A DNA stretch of 52,641 bases, from positions 1-52,641 of the forward strand of contig NZ_LXQB01000033.1 of assembly GCF_004421185.1 (NCBI RefSeq), read 5' to 3'. The stretch is from Methylacidiphilum sp. Yel. Its GTDB lineage: Bacteria > Verrucomicrobiota > Verrucomicrobiia > Methylacidiphilales > Methylacidiphilaceae. The position numbers were made by a program, and so were the translations under genes. The notes under the pieces were generated by a model, which saw nothing but the letters and a program-made list of their open reading frames with translations, was not told where the DNA came from and searched no databases. Below are positions 49,983 to 52,641 of the stretch, one piece after another; within the stretch, counting starts at the first letter, position 1, and each line of letters opens with the position of its first letter.

Positions 49983-50684
49983 ATGATAAAAGTACTATGG
50001 AAAAATCAGAGCAAAACATACTTTACTGCAGAGCCTTCTGTAGCACACGAGGAGCATGGCTTGTTTTCAGATGCGATTGAAAAATGTCAAAATTTTACCA
50101 ATAAAATTCAGATAGATTCTGAAGTTTGGGGATGGATACTTTCGGTCAGTTTCCACGCCATCCTACTTTTTGGGCTTGGATTATCTCTTAGTCCTAAATC
50201 AAATTCGAATCCACCTGCGCTGCCCCCATCCATGATAGAACTTGTCCCTTCGCCAGAACCACAACAACTTCAACCAAAAACCGAATCCCCAAAGCAACCC
50301 ATCATTCATCCTGATGACATGGTAAAGGCAGTTGTCCAAAAACCAAAGGCTCAGCCATTAAAAAAACCAGCACCCAGACCTCCACAGCCTGTTTCTCAGC
50401 GTGTCACTGCTATGGCCATGCCGGATTATCTCAAAAATCCTCCGCCTATTTATCCTGAAGAAGCCCGGAAAAAAGGAGAACAAGGAATGGTTTATATTTG
50501 GGTGAAGATATCTCCTGCAGGTACCGTTTCCTCTCTGAGCATCTATAGGAGTTCAGGATTCCATGATCTTGACTCCGCAGCTATGGATGCTGTCAAAAGA
50601 TGGAGATTTCATCCGGCAATGTCTGGGAATGTCCCTGTGGAATCTCAGGCAGTTGTCCCTGTCCAGTTCCGCTTGACTAAGTAA
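49983..50684 (+). CDS. tonB: TonB-family energy transducer
   Basis: 233 residues. A cytoplasmic N-terminus of about 55 residues, longer than in E. coli TonB, is followed by one membrane helix (VWGWILSVSFHAILLFGLGL). A Pro/Gln/Lys-rich periplasmic linker (about 78-140, including KPKAQPLKKPAPRPPQPVSQ) leads to the TonB C-terminal domain: NPPPIYPEEARKKGEQGMVY, then SSLSIYRSSGFHDLDSAAMD and AVKRWRFHPA. It couples the proton gradient to outer-membrane receptors. The next gene encodes such a receptor. ExbB and ExbD are not in the window. Confidence 0.93.
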   Translation: MIKVLWKNQSKTYFTAEPSVAHEEHGLFSDAIEKCQNFTNKIQIDSEVWGWILSVSFHAILLFGLGLSLSPKSNSNPPALPPSMIELVPSPEPQQLQPKTESPKQPIIHPDDMVKAVVQKPKAQPLKKPAPRPPQPVSQRVTAMAMPDYLKNPPPIYPEEARKKGEQGMVYIWVKISPAGTVSSLSIYRSSGFHDLDSAAMDAVKRWRFHPAMSGNVPVESQAVVPVQFRLTK

Positions 50685-50757
50685 CCGGTGTTCTGCCAGT
50701 TCACGAGTAGGAGGATGGGAATTTTAGTTCAGTAGATTGTTTTTCATAAAAAAAAGC

Positions 50758-50810
50758 TTTCAAGAGAATAACGAAGCGCAGGCAGCGGATAAAAAAGGTT
50801 ATTCTTGAAA
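50758..50810. repeat. imperfect inverted repeat between tonB and the receptor gene
   Basis: TTTCAAGAGAATAAC (50758-50772) pairs with GTTATTCTTGAAA (50798-50810) apart from a two-base bulge, around a 25-base loop that includes an A-rich run. It could be a transcription or RNA control site. It lies about 75 bases after the tonB stop and 54 bases before the receptor start. Confidence 0.4.
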
Positions 50811-50863
50811 TTTATCTGTCATCTCAATGAAATGCCTTAGGCAATTTTACTTCGATCCATGTT

Positions 50864-52641
50864 ATGGTTTATCTAAAAGAAATAAACCCTTTTGCCCTTA
50901 GTGTTTTTTTGTTTGTCACATTCTTTTTTTCGCTCAATCTTTTTTCTCAACCTGCAAAAGAATTACCACTTCCTAACACTCAAGGAGAACCCTCTGCTGA
51001 AGAATCCCAACTTCCTTCGACTGGTCAGCCTTCTACAGAGCAACTTCCCCCACAAGAATCCACCGAGCCTTCTCCCGAAAATCAACCCCCTACAGAAGGA
51101 GCTCACCCAGAGGAGACTTCTCCTACTTCCCCCCCTGAAACAGCTCCAACTGTTCCGCCTTCTGGGCCAGAGGCAAAGCTTCCACCTAATCTACCAATCC
51201 TTTTGCCAATAAGCGTCACAGCGCAAGAAGAATTACCCGAAGAAGAAAATGTTGTTTCTACTAATGAGGAAACAGGTGTTCTTGGACCTGCCATGAAAAT
51301 CATCGAAACACCAAGAACGGTGCAAGTGGTTACAAGGCAAGAAATGAATACCATTAATGCACAGTCAGTAAATGATCTAGCCGCTTTTACTCCTGGAGTT
51401 AACCCTACTCAAATGACCGGTAGCCCTGTGGCTGAACCTGTCATCCGAGGATTACCCGCCACAACATACAGAAATGGCATGCTTGTTGGTTTTAGCCAAT
51501 CTGCACAATGGGGGCCGCTTATGAACATGAATGCGTACGATAATTTAGATGTCGTTACAGGACCAGTCAGCATCGTGTATGGTCCTCAGGAGCTTGCGGG
51601 AGGATTTGCCAATGAGGTGACCAAACAACCCTATTTCGACAAATTCAGAGGCAACGCCAGTTACACCGTTGGCATGTATTCAACCAATATGTGGAATATC
51701 GATCTAGGAGGTCCTGTGATAAAGGATAAGCTTGCTTATCGGTTCGATTATTTCGGTCAAGATGGCTATGCCCCTTACAATTACTATGATGGAGCTTATC
51801 TTCAAAGACAGTGTTTCTATCTGAATATTGGAGCCAAACCTTACGAAAATTTATCCATTGATTTTAATACCGAACTGGACCTAAATCATTTAAATACTGT
51901 TGCTGGCCTGGATAGACCCACCCAATCCTTGATCGATAATGATCTCTATCAAACTGGAACGTGGGCTGGTTGGTATGGACCTCCTGGGGTCTTCCATCCT
52001 GGTCCTGGTACTGCTCCTCCTGGGGCTGGCTATGCGGTAGATTGGGGACCTTTAGTTCCGATAAGCAGAAGGACAAATCTATTTGCCAACCCAGAAAATA
52101 CAACAAATCAAACCTATTATGTAGCTCAAGCGATTGAAAATCTCAAGATTAACGACAATCTTTCTGTTGTAAATAACTCCCTTTTCGAATATTTCAGCAC
52201 GCTGATCGATCAAGCCATTCCATCAACATTTTGGGCGGTACTTCCCTCTGGTTATGATTTTGATGATAGACTGGAACTAAGAGCCCAGTTTGATACACTT
52301 CCTGGAAATAAAGAAACGGATAGCTTAAAAGAAACAGCAGAAGAATCTACTAAAGCCCATTCGCTTCTTTTGCATCATATGATAGACGCAGGCATTGAGT
52401 TTAGATATTTTTCAGACACCGAATACTCTGGTGTATGGCATTCACCTATTAATATCTGGAATTTGACTCAACCGCTGACATACAGTGATTTCAGCCCCAT
52501 TGTTTCTTTTGCAGCAGCTACTAGTCCTCTTTTCCAAAACCCCTATCTTACCGACATTCCAATTCCTGGATATCCAGGAATGTACTATAATGTTTTTAAC
52601 TATTTCTCCACAGCTGATACCTTTTCTACCCTTTCCCCGTT
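50864..52641 (+). CDS. TonB-dependent outer-membrane receptor, 5' part (runs off the window)
   Basis: At least 592 codons from the ATG at 50864, open to the window end. A signal sequence (NPFALSVFLFVTFFFSLNLF) is followed by an unusual linker of about 80 residues rich in Pro, Glu, Ser and Thr. Next comes the plug domain: ETPRTVQVVTRQEMNTINAQ, SVNDLAAFTPGVNPTQMTGS, PVIRGLPATTYRNGM, and NLDVVTGPVSIVYGPQELAG followed by GFANEVTKQPYFD. The barrel starts near GNASYTVGMYSTNMWNIDLG. The plug type resembles FhuA/FpvA siderophore receptors. Substrate unknown; siderophore, corrinoid or another metal chelate is possible. Ribosome binding site not evident. It probably works with the TonB just upstream. 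Confidence 0.88.
   Translation, partial: MVYLKEINPFALSVFLFVTFFFSLNLFSQPAKELPLPNTQGEPSAEESQLPSTGQPSTEQLPPQESTEPSPENQPPTEGAHPEETSPTSPPETAPTVPPSGPEAKLPPNLPILLPISVTAQEELPEEENVVSTNEETGVLGPAMKIIETPRTVQVVTRQEMNTINAQSVNDLAAFTPGVNPTQMTGSPVAEPVIRGLPATTYRNGMLVGFSQSAQWGPLMNMNAYDNLDVVTGPVSIVYGPQELAGGFANEVTKQPYFDKFRGNASYTVGMYSTNMWNIDLGGPVIKDKLAYRFDYFGQDGYAPYNYYDGAYLQRQCFYLNIGAKPYENLSIDFNTELDLNHLNTVAGLDRPTQSLIDNDLYQTGTWAGWYGPPGVFHPGPGTAPPGAGYAVDWGPLVPISRRTNLFANPENTTNQTYYVAQAIENLKINDNLSVVNNSLFEYFSTLIDQAIPSTFWAVLPSGYDFDDRLELRAQFDTLPGNKETDSLKETAEESTKAHSLLLHHMIDAGIEFRYFSDTEYSGVWHSPINIWNLTQPLTYSDFSPIVSFAAATSPLFQNPYLTDIPIPGYPGMYYNVFNYFSTADTFSTLSP

Overview
The window looks like a chromosomal segment of a thermoacidophilic verrucomicrobial methanotroph of the genus Methylacidiphilum. 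The reasons are the AT-rich base composition, a pmoC-pmoA pair of particulate methane monooxygenase genes, a double-length UvrA of the kind known from the PVC bacteria (Chlamydiae and relatives), and verrucomicrobial-looking gyrase and chaperone genes. From memory, a pmoCA copy without pmoB has been described in M. kamchatkense Kam1, so that species or a close relative is the best guess; this rests on recall and was not searched.

Layout. 1-112: right end of an IS200/IS605-type element that continues left of the window. 0.2-2.7 kb (+): acetyl-CoA synthetase and a small membrane protein. 2.8-6.7 kb (-): pmoA, pmoC, a secreted DUF4412-like protein, a RibD-like reductase and fmt. 6.9-7.9 kb (+): tsaC/sua5. 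8.2-13.3 kb (-): gyrA and gyrB. 13.7-15.7 kb (+): a PhoB/PhoR-like two-component pair. 15.7-17.3 kb (-): a SYLF-domain protein and an unknown secreted protein. 17.5-19.6 kb (+): a DUF255 thioredoxin-fold protein. 19.7-21.0 kb (-): a tiny Cys/His-rich secreted protein and an outer-membrane barrel. 21.3-22.2 kb (-): a frameshifted, visibly GC-rich tnpB remnant. 22.3-26.2 kb (-): dnaK-groES-groEL. 26.4-29.1 kb (-): mpl, an unknown gene and tadA. 29.6-30.4 kb (+): ygfZ. 30.7-36.4 kb (-): a winged-helix protein, a TPR protein, the haem cluster ccsA-hemA-hemC-cobA/hemD, and yqeY. 36.5-37.6 kb (+): an LptF/LptG permease. 37.9-40.6 kb (-): an M24 peptidase and an orphan TolC/NodT-type outer-membrane factor. 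40.8-46.3 kb (+): a tandem-duplicated UvrA broken by one frameshift. 46.4-48.0 kb (+): a pyruvate/indolepyruvate decarboxylase homologue. 48.0-49.7 kb (+): a second two-component pair whose kinase has a degenerate ATP-binding region. 50.0-52.6 kb (+): TonB and the 5' part of a TonB-dependent receptor that runs off the window.

How the genes fit together. Most of the window is housekeeping: DNA topology, protein folding, tRNA modification, peptidoglycan recycling, tetrapyrrole synthesis and nucleotide excision repair. The haem cluster makes precursors up to uroporphyrinogen III, methylates some of it toward sirohaem or cobalamin, and sits beside a CcsA/HemX-type membrane protein, which suits an organism that depends on c-type cytochromes. 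The points most worth a second look are the pmoB-less pmoCA pair with all visible PmoC copper ligands intact, the four-ABC-domain UvrA and its frameshift, two IS605-type end hairpins that differ by compensating base changes, the non-standard quinolone-resistance region of GyrA, and the kinase without a recognisable G1 box. I found no CRISPR array, no tRNA or rRNA gene and no clear defence system. I did not find an obviously new multi-gene system.
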